From Actinomycetota bacterium (lineage in GTDB: Bacteria > Actinomycetota > Thermoleophilia > Solirubrobacterales > Solirubrobacteraceae): DNA of 52,528 bases. This document shows positions 41,301-50,371 of the stretch, piece by piece. The stretch's first letter is position 1. Each line of letters opens with the position of its first letter. Under the pieces are notes generated by a model. It saw only the letters and a program-made list of their open reading frames with translations. It searched no databases and was not told the DNA's origin. Location: positions 1-52,528 of the forward strand of contig VAWY01000136.1 of NCBI GenBank assembly GCA_005888335.1, in the 5' to 3' direction. The position numbers and the translations under genes are program-made.

Positions 41301-42614
41301 ATGGCCGCCGCCGAGGTCTCGCTGCCCCCTGGACCGCGGCTCCCGCGGCTGCTGCTGACCCTCGGCTTCCTCGTCAGCCCGGCCCGCTTCCTCGACGCCT
41401 GCCGGCGCCGCTACGGCGACGTCGTGTGGCTGAGCACCGCGTTCGACGCGGGCTTCGTGATGGTCTTCGACCCCGACGTGCTGCGCGAGGTCTTCCGCGC
41501 GCCGCCCGACCGTCTGCGCGCCGGCGAGGCGAACGCCCCGCTCGGACCGCTGCTCGGCGAGCGCTCGGTCCTCCTGCTCGACGGCGCCGAGCATCTGCGC
41601 CAGCGGCGGCTCCTGCTGCCGCCGTTCCACGGCAAGCGCCTGCAGGCCTACGAGGGCATCATGCACGAGGCCGCCGACGCGGAGATCGACCGCTGGCCGC
41701 GCGACGAGCCCTTCGCGCTGCTGCCCTCGATGCAGGCGCTCACGCTCGAGGTGATCATGCGCGCGATCTTCGGCGTCGAGGAGGGCGCGCGCCAGGAGGA
41801 GCTCAAGCGGCGCATCCGCGACGCCATCGGGCCGCTGCGGACTCGCCGCGTCGCCATGCTCGCGCTCGCGCTGTCGGGCGGACGCCTCGGCGACCGCGGC
41901 GCGATGGTCATGTTCCAGCAGCGCCGGCGCGCGCTCGACGAGGCGATCTACGCCGAGATGGCACGCCGGCGCGGCGCGGCCGACCTCGACCAGCGCGACG
42001 ACGTGATGTCGATGCTGCTGCAGGCGCGCGACGAGGACGGCGGGGCGATGACCGACGAGGAGGTGCGCGACGAGCTCGTCACGCTGCTCGTCGCCGGGCA
42101 CGAGACGACGGCCACGGGCCTGGCCTGGACCTTCGACCTCCTCCTCCATACCCCGCGCGTGCTGGCGCGGGCGCGCGAGGGCGACCCGGAGTATCTCGAC
42201 GCCGTGGTCAAGGAGGCGCTGCGCGTCCGGCCCGTGGTCCCCGGCGTGGGCCGCGTGGTGCGCGGTGGCCCGTTCGAGCTGGCCGGCTACGTGCTGCCGC
42301 CGGGCGTCGAGATCAACCCGTCGATCAGGGTGATCCACCGGCGCGCCGACCGCTACCCGTCGCCGCGCGAGTTCCGGCCCGAGCGCTTCCTCGGCCCCGA
42401 CGCCCCGGACACGTACACGTGGGTCCCGTTCGGCGGCGGCACGCGACGCTGCCTGGGCGCGAGCTTCGCGCAGCAGGAGATGCGCGTCGTCGTCGCCCGC
42501 GTCCTCGAGCGCGTGCACCTGCGTCCGCTGCGCCGGCGGCCCGAGAAGGCGCGCCAACAGGGCGTCACGCTCGTGCCGCGCGACGGCGTGCGCGTGGTCG
42601 CCGGCGGCCACTAG
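41301..42614 (+). CDS. Cytochrome P450
   Basis: 437 aa. All P450 signatures are present: I-helix AGHETT (265-270), K-helix ExxR (E305-R308), PERF (360-363) and heme loop [10 protein letters not shown] with proximal Cys384. N-terminus [12 protein letters not shown] lacks a membrane anchor, as usual for bacteria. Its FHGKRL and AGHETT context resembles CYP110/CYP1xx class members acting on fatty acids or terpenes. Redox partners are not nearby. Confidence 0.92.
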   Translation: MAAAEVSLPPGPRLPRLLLTLGFLVSPARFLDACRRRYGDVVWLSTAFDAGFVMVFDPDVLREVFRAPPDRLRAGEANAPLGPLLGERSVLLLDGAEHLRQRRLLLPPFHGKRLQAYEGIMHEAADAEIDRWPRDEPFALLPSMQALTLEVIMRAIFGVEEGARQEELKRRIRDAIGPLRTRRVAMLALALSGGRLGDRGAMVMFQQRRRALDEAIYAEMARRRGAADLDQRDDVMSMLLQARDEDGGAMTDEEVRDELVTLLVAGHETTATGLAWTFDLLLHTPRVLARAREGDPEYLDAVVKEALRVRPVVPGVGRVVRGGPFELAGYVLPPGVEINPSIRVIHRRADRYPSPREFRPERFLGPDAPDTYTWVPFGGGTRRCLGASFAQQEMRVVVARVLERVHLRPLRRRPEKARQQGVTLVPRDGVRVVAGGH

Positions 42615-42720
42615 GCTGTGTCACAGGCGCTCGCCGCGCTTGCGCTCCAGCGCCCCCGGCGAGCCGGTTGCTTGCGGGCGCGCGCCCGCTCCCTCGTTCC
42701 ACCCGCAGGAGGTTCCACCC

Positions 42721-42939
42721 ATGGCCGTTGAAGAGAAGGTCGAATTCGAAGGCGAGATCACCGAGGCCCTGCCCAACCTCATGTTCCGCGTCAAGCTGGA
42801 CAACGGGCATGAGGTCCTCGGGCATCTGGCGGGCAAGATGCGCCGCTACCGCATCCGCGTGCTGCCCGGCGATCGCGTGCGCGTCGAGCTGTCGCCGTAC
42901 GACCTCGAGCGTGGTCGCATCACGTACCGCATGAAGTAG
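42721..42939 (+). CDS. infA: Translation initiation factor IF-1
   Basis: 72 aa; ATG 42721 with AGGAGG 9 nt upstream, one of the few classical leadered genes. S1/OB-fold: [62 protein letters not shown]. Full family length. It is not in a ribosomal-protein operon here, so it may be a relocated or second copy; the window cannot tell. Confidence 0.93.
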   Translation: MAVEEKVEFEGEITEALPNLMFRVKLDNGHEVLGHLAGKMRRYRIRVLPGDRVRVELSPYDLERGRITYRMK

Positions 42940-42947
42940 CGGCGCGG

Positions 42948-43361
42948 GTGGCGCGCTCCTACGTCCACCACGAACGCGTCCGGTTCGGCGACCTGGACGC
43001 GATGCGCCACCTCAACAACGTCGTCTTCCTGCGCTACTTCGAGACGGCGCGCATCGCGTTCATCCGCGATCTGCTCCCGCAGCACGCGCCCACCGATCCC
43101 GAGGGCGAGGGCTTCGGCTTCATCTTCGCCGAGTGCCACATCAACTACCGCTCGACCGTGCGCTTCGACGAGGAGGTCGCCATCCGCTGCTGGATCGGCG
43201 AGGTCCGCCGGTCGGCCTTCCAGCTGTGCTTCGAGATGCGCGTCGGCGATCGCCTCGCTGCCGAGGGATACGGGTGGCTGGTCGGGTATGACTACACCAG
43301 CGAGCGCGCCGCGCCGCTGCCGGCGGCCGTGAGCGAAACGCTCGAACAAGCAGCGGGATAA
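42948..43361 (+). CDS. Acyl-CoA thioesterase (4HBT hotdog)
   Basis: 137 aa; GTG start 8 bp after infA. Hotdog motif VRFGDLDAMRHLNNVVFLRYFE with the catalytic-type Asp; later strands CHINYRSTVRFDEEVAIRCWIG and AAEGYGWLVGYD. Could hydrolyse medium-chain acyl-CoA. Probably co-transcribed with infA, an odd pairing seen in compact actinobacterial genomes. Confidence 0.87.
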   Translation: MARSYVHHERVRFGDLDAMRHLNNVVFLRYFETARIAFIRDLLPQHAPTDPEGEGFGFIFAECHINYRSTVRFDEEVAIRCWIGEVRRSAFQLCFEMRVGDRLAAEGYGWLVGYDYTSERAAPLPAAVSETLEQAAG

Positions 43362-43398
43362 TTTCCCGTCGAACGGCATCCGTGCCGATGTGAGCGGC

Positions 43399-43608
43399 AT
43401 GACGAAGACCCGCACCCCCAACGTCGCTCCCGAGTGCCTCAACCGCCCGCGGGTCAACGACGACGGCTTCGAGGAGCTCTGCCACATCGTCACGGCCGCC
43501 GATCCCGACACGGCGCTGTGCGGCAAGGACGTCACGGGCTACCCGTGGAACCCGCCGTGGCCGGTGTGCCAGGCCTGCGCCGAGATGGCCGCGGGCCGCG
43601 CGAACTGA
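43399..43608 (+). CDS. Small Cys-rich conserved hypothetical protein
   Basis: 69 aa from ATG 43399 (GTG 43390 adds three residues). Cys positions: PECLNRP, ELCHIV, LCGKDV and PVCQACAEMA. The last CxxC with an earlier Cys and His could bind zinc. Trp/Pro-rich GYPWNPPWP centre. Function unknown. Confidence 0.62.
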   Translation: MTKTRTPNVAPECLNRPRVNDDGFEELCHIVTAADPDTALCGKDVTGYPWNPPWPVCQACAEMAAGRAN

Positions 43609-43618
43609 GTCGTCCCTC

Positions 43619-43634
43619 TGTGCGCATCCGCACA
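43619..43634. repeat. Short inverted repeat after the Cys-rich protein gene
   Basis: TGTGCG (43619-43624), loop CATC, CGCACA (43629-43634). Terminator or operator ahead of the broken P450 gene. Confidence 0.4.
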
Positions 43635-43691
43635 CAAGCTGCTGAACGGCGGCGTACCGTCCAGCGAAGGTCCGGACAGGAGAGAGACGAC

Positions 43692-45000
43692 ATGCCGCAG
43701 CAGCTGCCGCCGGGTCCGCGTGCCCCGAAGGTGCTCCAATCGGTCGGCTGGTGGAAGCGCCCGCTGGCGTTCCTCGAGCGCAACCGCGCGCGCTACGGGC
43801 ACCGCGCCGCCGTTCGTGATGATCTCCGACCCCGGCGAGATCAAGGCCGTGTTCACCGCGCCGCCCGACGTGCTGCACCCCGGCGACGGCGCGCGGATCC
43901 TCGAGCCCGTCGTCGGGCGCAACTCGGTGATCCTGCTCGACGAGGGGCCCCACCTCGAGCAGCGCAAGCTCATGCTCCCCGCCTTCCACGGCGAGCGGAT
44001 GGAGCGCCTGGTCGGTCTGGTCGACGAGGTCGCCGACCGCGAGATCGCCGCCTGGGGCAACGGTGCGCCGATCGCGCTGCACCCCCGGCTGCAGGCGCTC
44101 ACGCTCGAGGTCATCCTGCGCGCGGTGTTCGGCCTCGACCCCGGCCCGCGGCTGGACGCGGTGCGCGAGCGGCTCACCGAGGTCCTGGCCTTCGGCGCCA
44201 GCCCGCTCTCGCTGCTTCCGCCGTTGCAGCTGCCGATCGGTCCCTGGCGACACTTCGCGCGCCTGCGCGGGGAGGTCGACGACCTGCTCTTCGAGCTCAT
44301 CGACGAGCGCCGAAGCGAGGGCGCCGACCGCGACGACGTGCTCACGATGCTCCTCGCGGCGCGGCACTCCGACGATGGGTCGCCGATGTCCGACGACGAG
44401 CTGCGCGACGAGCTGATGACGCTCCTCGTCGCCGGGCACGAGACGACGGCCTCCGAGCTGGCGTGGGCCTTCGAGCGCCTCACGCGCGAGCCCGCCCCGC
44501 TCGCGCGCCTCGTCGCCGAGGTCGACGCCGGCGACGAAGACGCGTACCTGACCGCAACGATCCAGGAGACGCTGCGCCGGCGCCCGGTGATCCCCAACGC
44601 CGCGCCACGGCTCGTCAAGCAGCCGATCACGATCGGCGGCTGGGCGTATCCGACGGGCGTCTGCGTGGTGCCCAACGCCTATCTGGTCCACCACGACCCC
44701 GCCGTCTATCCCGAGCCGTACGCCTTCCGGCCCGAGCGCTTTCTCGACGAGCCGCCCGGGACGTACACGTGGATCCCGTTCGGCGGGGGCCGGCGGCGCT
44801 GCCTGGGCGCGAGCTTCGCGATCCTCGAGATGAAGAGCGTCCTGCGCGCTGTCCTGCGCCGCTATGAGCTCGCCGCGGGCGCCGACGGCGCCGAGGCGGT
44901 CAGGCGGCGCAGCATCACGGTCAGCCCGGCCGGCGGGGCGCGGACGGTCCTGCGCGAGCGCGCGGCCGCGGCAGAGCCGCTCGCCGCCGCCGTCAGCTGA
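43692..45000 (+). pseudogene. Cytochrome P450 with an internal frameshifting deletion
   Basis: ATG 43692 with GGAGAG upstream opens a normal P450 N-terminus, QLPPGPRAPKVLQSVGWWKR...LERNRARYG, ending near 43798. The continuation FVMISDPGEIKAVFTAPPDVL lies in another frame from about 43800. Between RYG and TAPPFVM some seven or eight residues expected in P450s are missing, so this is a small deletion not divisible by three. The downstream body is intact: AGHETT, QETLR, PERF, FGGGRRRCLG. A short product from ATG 43819 would lack the N-terminal helices. A true pseudogene or a sequence error are both possible. Confidence 0.8.
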
Positions 45001-45163
45001 GCAGCAGCACCACCAGCAGCACGACGAGCGCGATCACGATCCCGACGCCGGCGACGAGCACGGGTCGCTGGCGCCACCAGAACTCGGGTCGGGCGCGGTC
45101 GCGCGAGTAGCGGCCCTCCGGCGGCGTGCCGACCCAGTCCTCGTCGTCGTCGTACGGGGTCAT
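44993..45163 (-). CDS. 56-aa single-pass membrane protein
   Basis: Acidic N-terminus TPYDDDEDWVGTPPEGRYSRDR, an aromatic-basic belt PEFWWRQRP and a C-terminal hydrophobic helix of about 20 residues (VAGVGIVIALVVLLVVLLLS) ending the protein. Likely a tail-anchored microprotein. ATG 45163 is 9 nt after TAGGGT, which contains the preceding gene's TAG stop. Overlaps the P450 relic by 8 bp. Function unknown. Confidence 0.65.
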   Translation of the reverse strand: MTPYDDDEDWVGTPPEGRYSRDRARPEFWWRQRPVLVAGVGIVIALVVLLVVLLLS

Positions 45164-45175
45164 CGACGCGGAACC

Positions 45176-45445
45176 CTAATGGGGCGTGGTGGTCCGGCCG
45201 TCGGGACTCATCGCGAACCCGCCGGTGGCCAGCGTGCGCCGTCCTCGCCACGCCTCGACGAGGACCATCAGGCGCTCGCCCTCGGCGTTGACATGCGTCG
45301 TGACCGTCAGCCCCTCCTCGGCCTGGGCATCCTGCGGCGGGAGGGCCGCGAGGTCGGCGACCGCCGCCGGCCCGGCCGCGCGCAGCCGGTCGAGCTCGGA
45401 CTCGACGCGGGCGAGCGCGAGGCGGCGCAGGTCGTCGTCGGCCAT
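45176..45445 (-). CDS. Small hypothetical protein
   Basis: 89 aa from ATG 45445. Helical N-terminus (ADDDLRRLALARVESELDRL), then a strand-rich part GLTVTTHVNAEGERLMVLVEAWRGRRTLATGGFAMSPDG. Not recognised. Its TAG stop is inside the -10-like box of the microprotein gene that follows. Confidence 0.6.
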   Translation of the reverse strand: MADDDLRRLALARVESELDRLRAAGPAAVADLAALPPQDAQAEEGLTVTTHVNAEGERLMVLVEAWRGRRTLATGGFAMSPDGRTTTPH

Positions 45446-45565
45446 GGCGGCAGTCTGCAGGATTCCGGGCGTCAGTCGATGAACTGGGCTACAGAGCGCG
45501 GCCTCAGGTCGGAAGAGGCGCCGCCGTCCGCGGTGGCGAGGGAGATCGACGCCCCTCCGCCCGGA

Positions 45566-45660
45566 CCCGGCCGCGCCGGCCTGCACTCGCGGGACCGGCG
45601 CGGCCGGGGTCGCTGTCCGGCGACCGCGAAGTGGTCGCCGGCGACGGCGAAGCCGTCGCC
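45566..45660. repeat. Array of three adjacent hairpins
   Basis: Hairpin 1: CCCGGCCGCGCCGG (45566-45579) with CCGGCGCGGCCGGG (45595-45608), 14 bp exact. Hairpin 2: CCGGCGAC (45617-45624) with GTCGCCGG (45634-45641). Hairpin 3: GGCGACGGC (45640-45648), loop GAA, GCCGTCGCC (45652-45660). Hairpins 2 and 3 share bases 45640-45641, and GGCGAC/GTCGCC half-sites recur, so alternative pairings are possible. This 250-bp gap between divergent genes holds no other feature I can name. Confidence 0.75.
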
Positions 45661-45697
45661 ATTGACTGCGCGCGCTATCAGGGGCCATCATCGACGC

Positions 45698-46015
45698 ATG
45701 GATGGCGACGACGAGGACGACGAGCTCTTCACGGTCCCTCTCCCCCCGCCCCCGCCGGGCGCCGACAAGGACGTCGTGTTCTTCCGCCGGCGCGCGCGCG
45801 AGGACCGCGAGGACGAGGACATCATGCTGCGCCGCGTGCCGCGCGAGACGGCCGCGCGCTTCCGGGCGGCGGCCGGCGGCCGCGGGATGACGCACGCCGA
45901 GTACCTCGCTGCGCTGGTCGCGCTGCACGAGGCGATGCGCGCCCGCGCCGACGCGGGCGACGCCGCGCTCGGCGAAGAGCTGCGACGGCTCGGGCTGGCC
46001 AGCGTCACGGTGTAG
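45698..46015 (+). CDS. Small protein with an acidic tail and an RHH-like segment
   Basis: 105 aa from ATG 45698. N-terminal 35 residues acidic and Pro-rich (DGDDEDDELF, PLPPPPPG). Then REDREDEDIMLRRVPRETAARFRAAAGGRGMTHAEYLAALVALHEAM, in which LRRVPRETAARFRAAA plus the following helix looks like a ribbon-helix-helix DNA-binding unit. If so it may be an antitoxin-type or nucleoid regulator; no toxin partner is seen. The hairpin array lies just upstream. Confidence 0.6.
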   Translation: MDGDDEDDELFTVPLPPPPPGADKDVVFFRRRAREDREDEDIMLRRVPRETAARFRAAAGGRGMTHAEYLAALVALHEAMRARADAGDAALGEELRRLGLASVTV

Positions 46016-46517
46016 CGCGGCGGCGGCGGCGCGCCGGCGCCGGGGCCTGCTCCGGCGCGACTGGCAGCGGTGAGCGCGGCTTGAGCTCCTCCAGGCGCAG
46101 GAGCGTCATCACGCGCTGGGCGCCGCCGCGCGACGACAGCAGCAGCAGCACGCGCTGCAGCTCGGACACGTCGCGCGCGACGACCCACAGCAGCGCGTCG
46201 GTCTCGCCGGTCACCCAGTCGGCCGAGAGGACCTCGGGCATCGCGCGCACGGCGTCGGCGAAGCGCCGGTGGGCCGTCTCGTCGTGGCGCGCGAGGGTGA
46301 CGGCCACGTAGACCTGGAGCGCGAAGCCGGCGGCCGCGGGGTCGACGCGAGCGACCACGCGGGCGATCACGCCCGAGGACTTCAGCCGGCGGACGCGGTT
46401 GAAAGTGGCCGCGGGCGACAGGCCGACGAGGCGGGCGAGCTCGACGTTGGGGCGATCGGCGTCGCGCTCGAGCTCGGCGAGCAGCTTGAGGTCAATCTCA
46501 TCTAGTTGATCAGGCAT
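46005..46517 (-). CDS. Lrp/AsnC family transcriptional regulator
   Basis: 170 aa from ATG 46517. HTH about 5-52 (LDEIDLKLLAELERDADRPNVELARLVGLSPAATFNRVRRL core), then RAM domain with VYVAVTLARHDETAHRRF and VTGETDALLWVVARDVSEL. Lrp-family proteins sense amino acids or related molecules. Divergent from a DMT/EamA permease, its likely target. Overlaps the RHH-like gene by 11 bp at the 3' ends. Confidence 0.88.
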   Translation of the reverse strand: MPDQLDEIDLKLLAELERDADRPNVELARLVGLSPAATFNRVRRLKSSGVIARVVARVDPAAAGFALQVYVAVTLARHDETAHRRFADAVRAMPEVLSADWVTGETDALLWVVARDVSELQRVLLLLSSRGGAQRVMTLLRLEELKPRSPLPVAPEQAPAPARRRRRATP

Positions 46518-46520
46518 CTC

Positions 46521-46602
46521 ACGAAGGATTCTTTCGTAGAACGAGTCATCTGACAAATCCAGCTTGGGCCTTGATGCATCATCGCCGATAATTCGATGCA
46601 TG
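46521..46602. promoter_or_regulatory. Lrp-EamA divergent control region
   Basis: Plus strand: TTGGGC (46564-46569), 17 nt, GATAAT (46587-46592), 7 nt, ATG 46600, a leaderless promoter. Dyads: ACGAA/TTCGT (46521-46525, 46533-46537), GATGCATC (46573-46580, inside the spacer) and ATGCAT at the start codon (46596-46601). AT-rich against the background. Confidence 0.65.
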
Positions 46603-47496
46603 TCGATCAAGATGACAACCGACCGCCGGGCCGCCTTCGCCGCGCTCACCGCCGCTGGGGTGATCTGGGGCCTCACGGTGCCGCTCTCCAAGCTGGCGCT
46701 GGACTGGCTCGACGCCACCTGGCTGACGACGGCGCGCTTCGCGCTGGCCGCGCCGGTGCTGGCGGTGCTCACGCGGCGCCACCTGCGTGCGGCGGCGTCG
46801 GCCAGCGTCGCGGCGTGGGGCGCGCTGGGCTTCGGCGGCGTCCTGCTGCTGCAGAACCTCGGCATGGAGCGCACGAGCGTCAGCCACGCGGCGCTGATCG
46901 TCGGCGCCGTGCCCGCGCTGGTCGCCGTGGCGACGGCCGCCGCGGGCCGCGCCGCGTCCGGGCCGGTGGCCTGGGCGGGCTTCGCGACGGCGCTCGCCGG
47001 CGTCGTCGTGGTGGCCGGCGCGGGCGGCGACGCCTCGCTCGCCGGCGACGGGCTCGTGCTGGCCTCCGCGGTGCTCTGCGCGCTGTTCATCGTGGCGCAG
47101 TCGCGCCTGCTGGCCGACCGCGACGCGATCGCCGTCACGGCCGTCCAGATGGCCGCGGCCGCCGCGGCGACGCTGCCGCTCGCGCTGGCCACGGGGTCGC
47201 CCGTCCACGGCGCACCGGACGCTGCGTCGGTGGCCGCCGTCGGCGCACTGGTCAGCGCCGGTTCGCTGCTCCCGTTCGCGCTCTACGCCTACGGCCAGGC
47301 GCGCGTGCCCGCCGAGGTCGCCGGCGCGTTCGTGAACCTCGAGCCGCTCGTCGGGGCCGCGTTGGGCGCGCTCGCCTTCCGAGACCCCTTCGGCGGCGCG
47401 CAGGCCCTCGGCGCCGCCGCCATCCTCGCCGGGATCGTCCTCAGCCTCGAACGCCCGCCGCGATCATCGCGGCGGGCGCGAGCATGTCCCGCCTGA
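46600..47496 (+). CDS. EamA/DMT family transporter
   Basis: 298 aa, ten hydrophobic segments in two EamA repeats. Repeat one: ALTAAGVIWGLTVPLSKLAL, FGGVLLLQNLGMERTSVSHAALI. Repeat two: ASAVLCALFIVAQSRLL, VSAGSLLPFALYAYGQARVPAEVAGAFVNLEPLVGA. DMT exporters of this type move amino acids and metabolites. Expected to be controlled by the Lrp protein. Confidence 0.87.
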   Translation: MSIKMTTDRRAAFAALTAAGVIWGLTVPLSKLALDWLDATWLTTARFALAAPVLAVLTRRHLRAAASASVAAWGALGFGGVLLLQNLGMERTSVSHAALIVGAVPALVAVATAAAGRAASGPVAWAGFATALAGVVVVAGAGGDASLAGDGLVLASAVLCALFIVAQSRLLADRDAIAVTAVQMAAAAAATLPLALATGSPVHGAPDAASVAAVGALVSAGSLLPFALYAYGQARVPAEVAGAFVNLEPLVGAALGALAFRDPFGGAQALGAAAILAGIVLSLERPPRSSRRARACPA

Positions 47497-47500
47497 ACGC

Positions 47501-47719
47501 TTAGTGGGTGCCGCGCGTCCAGGAGGCGACGCCGCGGTCGCGTCCGGTCAGGTGCGAGTCGTCGAAGGCGCCGGGCGCGCCGCCGTAGACCTTGCCGTAC
47601 GGCTGGTGCGTGATGGCGTTGCCGCGCCGCCCGTAGGTCGAGTACGCCACGGCGATGGTGTAGCCGACGAGGAACAGCAGGAAGATGATGGCTCCTCCGG
47701 CGAGATCGATGCCCAGCAT
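47501..47719 (-). CDS. Small single-pass membrane protein
   Basis: 72 aa with AAGGAAGG before the ATG at 47719. One N-terminal hydrophobic helix (GGAIIFLLFLVGYTIAVAY), then a basic cytoplasmic tail (YGRRGNAITHQPYGKVYGGAPGAFDDSH). Not recognised. Confidence 0.62.
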   Translation of the reverse strand: MLGIDLAGGAIIFLLFLVGYTIAVAYSTYGRRGNAITHQPYGKVYGGAPGAFDDSHLTGRDRGVASWTRGTH

Positions 47720-47975
47720 GGCGTCCTTCCTTGAAGACGATGACGTGCTGCGGACGCTACGGACGGCGGGCGCGGGCGTTTGTGACGTGCGGCACGCAGT
47801 TCGCGCACTGGGCAGGAAGCTGCCCTTCCGGGCCCCGGACGCTGGGGTTATGGTCGCCCACTCAGGTGGCGAGACCGGTCCCCGGCCATCGGGACGGACC
47901 CCGGGGCCCGTACGGAGGCGTGGGTGGCCGGCTCGCCGCCTCAGCCCGGATCCACCGATTCTCGCGGCGCGTGGC
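47720..47975. other. Structured non-coding gap, 256 bp
   Basis: No convincing gene. Self-complementary pieces: GGGCAG-GAAG-CTGCCC (47810-47825); TCGCCC...GGTGGCGA near 47851-47870; CCCCGG...CCGGGG near 47880-47905. It would be the 3' region of the decarboxylase transcript and the leader of the small membrane-protein gene. I could not match it to a known riboswitch. Confidence 0.35.
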
Positions 47976-49379
47976 TCAGGTGTCGAACGCCGTCAGCCGC
48001 CCGATCGTCTCGTCGATCTCGGCGTCGGTCGTGCGCGGGTTGATCGTGCACAGCCGCAGCACCGTGCGCCCGCGCAGGACCGTCGAGCTCGGCGCCGCGT
48101 AGCCGTCGGCGACCGCGCGCTCGACGAGCGAGGCGTTGAGCGCGTCGTCGCCGTCCCGGCGGAACGTGACGATCGCCAGCTGCGCCGGCGTGACGACCTC
48201 CCAGCCCGGCGTGCGCTCCAGGGTTGCCTGCGCGCGCTCCGCGAGCGCCATGCCGCGCTCGATGCCCTTCCGGAACGCCGCGACGCCGAACGCCTTGATC
48301 GACAGCCACAACTTCGCCGCACGCGTCCCGCGACTGAGCTGCGGGCCGCGGTCGCGGAAGTTGACCTCCTCGTCGAGGACGTCGCGCAGGTACTCGGGCG
48401 CCATCGCGAACGTCCGCTCGAGCGCGCCCGGGCGGCGCACGAGCAGGCACCCGGCCTCGTAGGGCTGGAAGAGCCACTTGTGCGGGTCGAGGCTCAGCGA
48501 GTCGGCGCGCTCGATGCCGCCGAGCACCGCGCGCCCGCGCTCGGTCAGCGCCGCCGGCGCGCCGTACGCGCCGTCGACGTGCAGCCACAGCCGCTCGCGC
48601 GCGCAGACGTCGGCCAGGGCCTCGAGCGGGTCGACCGCGCCGGTGTTGGTCGTCCCCGCCGTCGCCAGCACACAGAAGGGCGTGCGCCCGGCGCGGCGAT
48701 CGGCGGTGATCGCCGCCTGCACGGCTTCGGCGGTCAGGCGGAAGCGCTCGTCGCTCGCGAGCACGCGCACGTGGGGCACGCCGAGCACGCGCAGCGCGCG
48801 CACGTTGGAGGCGTGCGCCTGGTCGGACAGGTACGCGGTGTCCCCCGGCTGCTCGTGGCGGGCGGTGGCCAGCGCGGTCAGCGCCGCGACCGAGCCGCCG
48901 CTGAGCAGCACGCCCTCGGTGCCGGGCGCCAGGCCGCACAGCTCGCGCAGCCAGTCGAGCACGACGAGCTCGAGCGCCGCCGGGCCTGAGCCGCCCGCCC
49001 ACGAGCCGGCGAACGCGTTGAAGCCGGCCGCGAGCCCGTCGGCCAGCGCGCTGACGCCGTTGCTCGGGCTGGGCACGCGGGCGAAGAAGCGCGGGTGGTC
49101 GCCGTGCTGCATGTGGGCGAGCACCTGGTCGGCGAGGACGTCGAGCGCGGCGCCGACGTCACCGGGCGCCTCGGGCGGCGGCTCGCGCAGGAGCGCCTCG
49201 AGCCGCGCCCGCTCCCCGGGGCGGATCGGCGGCTCGTCGCGCAGGCCCTCCAGGTGCGCGACGACGAGATCGACGACGCGGTACCCGAGCCGGCGCAGGT
49301 CCTCCGCCGGCAGCGTCAGCGGCTCGCCGCCGTCAGGCGAGCTGGGCTCCCGGATGACGGAGGCGCTCGGCCTCCGCAA
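47976..49379 (-). CDS. Pyridoxal-dependent aromatic-amino-acid decarboxylase family protein
   Basis: 467 aa. The only plausible start is TTG 49379, overlapping the response regulator gene by 47 bp, so the exact start is uncertain. Group II PLP decarboxylase: H189 in SDQAHASN (stacks on PLP), [13 protein letters not shown]269 in LHVDGAYG and PLP-lysine K301 in [16 protein letters not shown]. Would form tryptamine-, tyramine- or dopamine-type amines. Substrate not predictable. Transcriptionally and possibly translationally coupled to the regulator. Confidence 0.87.
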   Translation of the reverse strand: MRRPSASVIREPSSPDGGEPLTLPAEDLRRLGYRVVDLVVAHLEGLRDEPPIRPGERARLEALLREPPPEAPGDVGAALDVLADQVLAHMQHGDHPRFFARVPSPSNGVSALADGLAAGFNAFAGSWAGGSGPAALELVVLDWLRELCGLAPGTEGVLLSGGSVAALTALATARHEQPGDTAYLSDQAHASNVRALRVLGVPHVRVLASDERFRLTAEAVQAAITADRRAGRTPFCVLATAGTTNTGAVDPLEALADVCARERLWLHVDGAYGAPAALTERGRAVLGGIERADSLSLDPHKWLFQPYEAGCLLVRRPGALERTFAMAPEYLRDVLDEEVNFRDRGPQLSRGTRAAKLWLSIKAFGVAAFRKGIERGMALAERAQATLERTPGWEVVTPAQLAIVTFRRDGDDALNASLVERAVADGYAAPSSTVLRGRTVLRLCTINPRTTDAEIDETIGRLTAFDT

Positions 49380-50103
49380 TCGCCTCCGCGCGCGAGTGCA
49401 CGCCCAGCTTGCGCATGATGTTCTTGACGTGGCTGTAGACCGTGTCCTCGGAGAGGACGAGCACGTCGGCCACCTCCTGGGTGCTCGCCCCGCTGCTCAC
49501 GAGGTCGAGGACCTCCCACTCGCGGGCGGTGAGCGAGCTCTTCACCGGGCGCATCCCGGCGTAATCCTCCGGCATCGCCCGGACGTGCTCGAGCAGGCGC
49601 ATCATCAGCTTGCGCGAGACGGCGGCCTCGCCCTCGACCACGCCGCGCAGCGCCCGCGCGAGGTTCTCGATCGAGACCTCCTTGGAGAGGATGCCGCTCG
49701 CCCCGGCGCGCAGCGCCCTCACCGCCAGGTCGAGCGTCACGTTGACGGTGAAGATGACCACCCGGACCTCCGGCGCGCGCTCGGTGACGCGCCGCGCGAC
49801 CTCGATGCCGTCCATCCGGCCGAGGGCGGCCTCGGCGAGCAGGACCTCGGGCCGGTAGTGCAGGCCGAGCTCGACCGCCTCGACGCCGTCGGACGCCTCG
49901 GCGGCGATGACGATGTCGGGCGTGCGCTGGAGCACGTCGCGGACGACGCGCCGGGCCAGCGGGTCGTCGTCGGCGATGACCGCGCGCAGGCGTTCGCCCG
50001 CGCGCGGTTGCCCCTGCGGCGGGGCGCCATTCGTCGATGGGGCAGGGGCGACATACGCCACTCCCCCTTCTGATCCGGTCAGATCGTGCTGCTCCTCGTC
50101 CAT
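49333..50103 (-). CDS. NarL/LuxR-type response regulator with Glu at the phospho-acceptor site
   Basis: 256 aa from ATG 50103 (frame extends to 50268). N-terminal 35 residues are a low-complexity tail. Receiver domain: acidic D45-D46-D47, T119 in VIFTVN, K141 in ILSKE. At the phospho-acceptor position the sequence is [15 protein letters not shown], that is E91 where consensus receivers have Asp. LuxR HTH 190-245 ([22 protein letters not shown]). No histidine kinase lies nearby. Glu can mimic aspartyl phosphate, so this may be a constitutively active or non-phosphorylated regulator; the decarboxylase is the evident neighbour. Confidence 0.85.
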   Translation of the reverse strand: MDEEQHDLTGSEGGVAYVAPAPSTNGAPPQGQPRAGERLRAVIADDDPLARRVVRDVLQRTPDIVIAAEASDGVEAVELGLHYRPEVLLAEAALGRMDGIEVARRVTERAPEVRVVIFTVNVTLDLAVRALRAGASGILSKEVSIENLARALRGVVEGEAAVSRKLMMRLLEHVRAMPEDYAGMRPVKSSLTAREWEVLDLVSSGASTQEVADVLVLSEDTVYSHVKNIMRKLGVHSRAEAIAEAERLRHPGAQLA

Positions 50104-50371
50104 GTGGAGCCGCCCTCGCGCGCCAAAAAAGACAACGTTGCCGATTGCGCGATATCGAGAGCGCAATCGCTCCACCATTCCTAGCGTCCTTTCCGTCCCC
50201 GGTCCTGGGGGTTTTCGTCCCCAGTCGCGGGTGAGGAAGACGCGCCGCCGGGTATCCCCGTCCCCCAAGTCACGGGGTGTGTCGCGCGTCCCCCGTCACC
50301 GGGCGTGTCTCCCGTACGGGACGGCGGGATCCGCCCAACCGCGGCGACGACGGCCCGGAAAGAATCGTTTC

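Noticed and set aside
42721..42939. Cold-shock or S1 domain protein instead of IF-1
   Set aside because: Length, [15 protein letters not shown] and [10 protein letters not shown] are specific for IF-1.
47720..47975. Cobalamin, c-di-AMP or glycine riboswitch
   Set aside because: None of the conserved cores can be read; kept only as unassigned structure.
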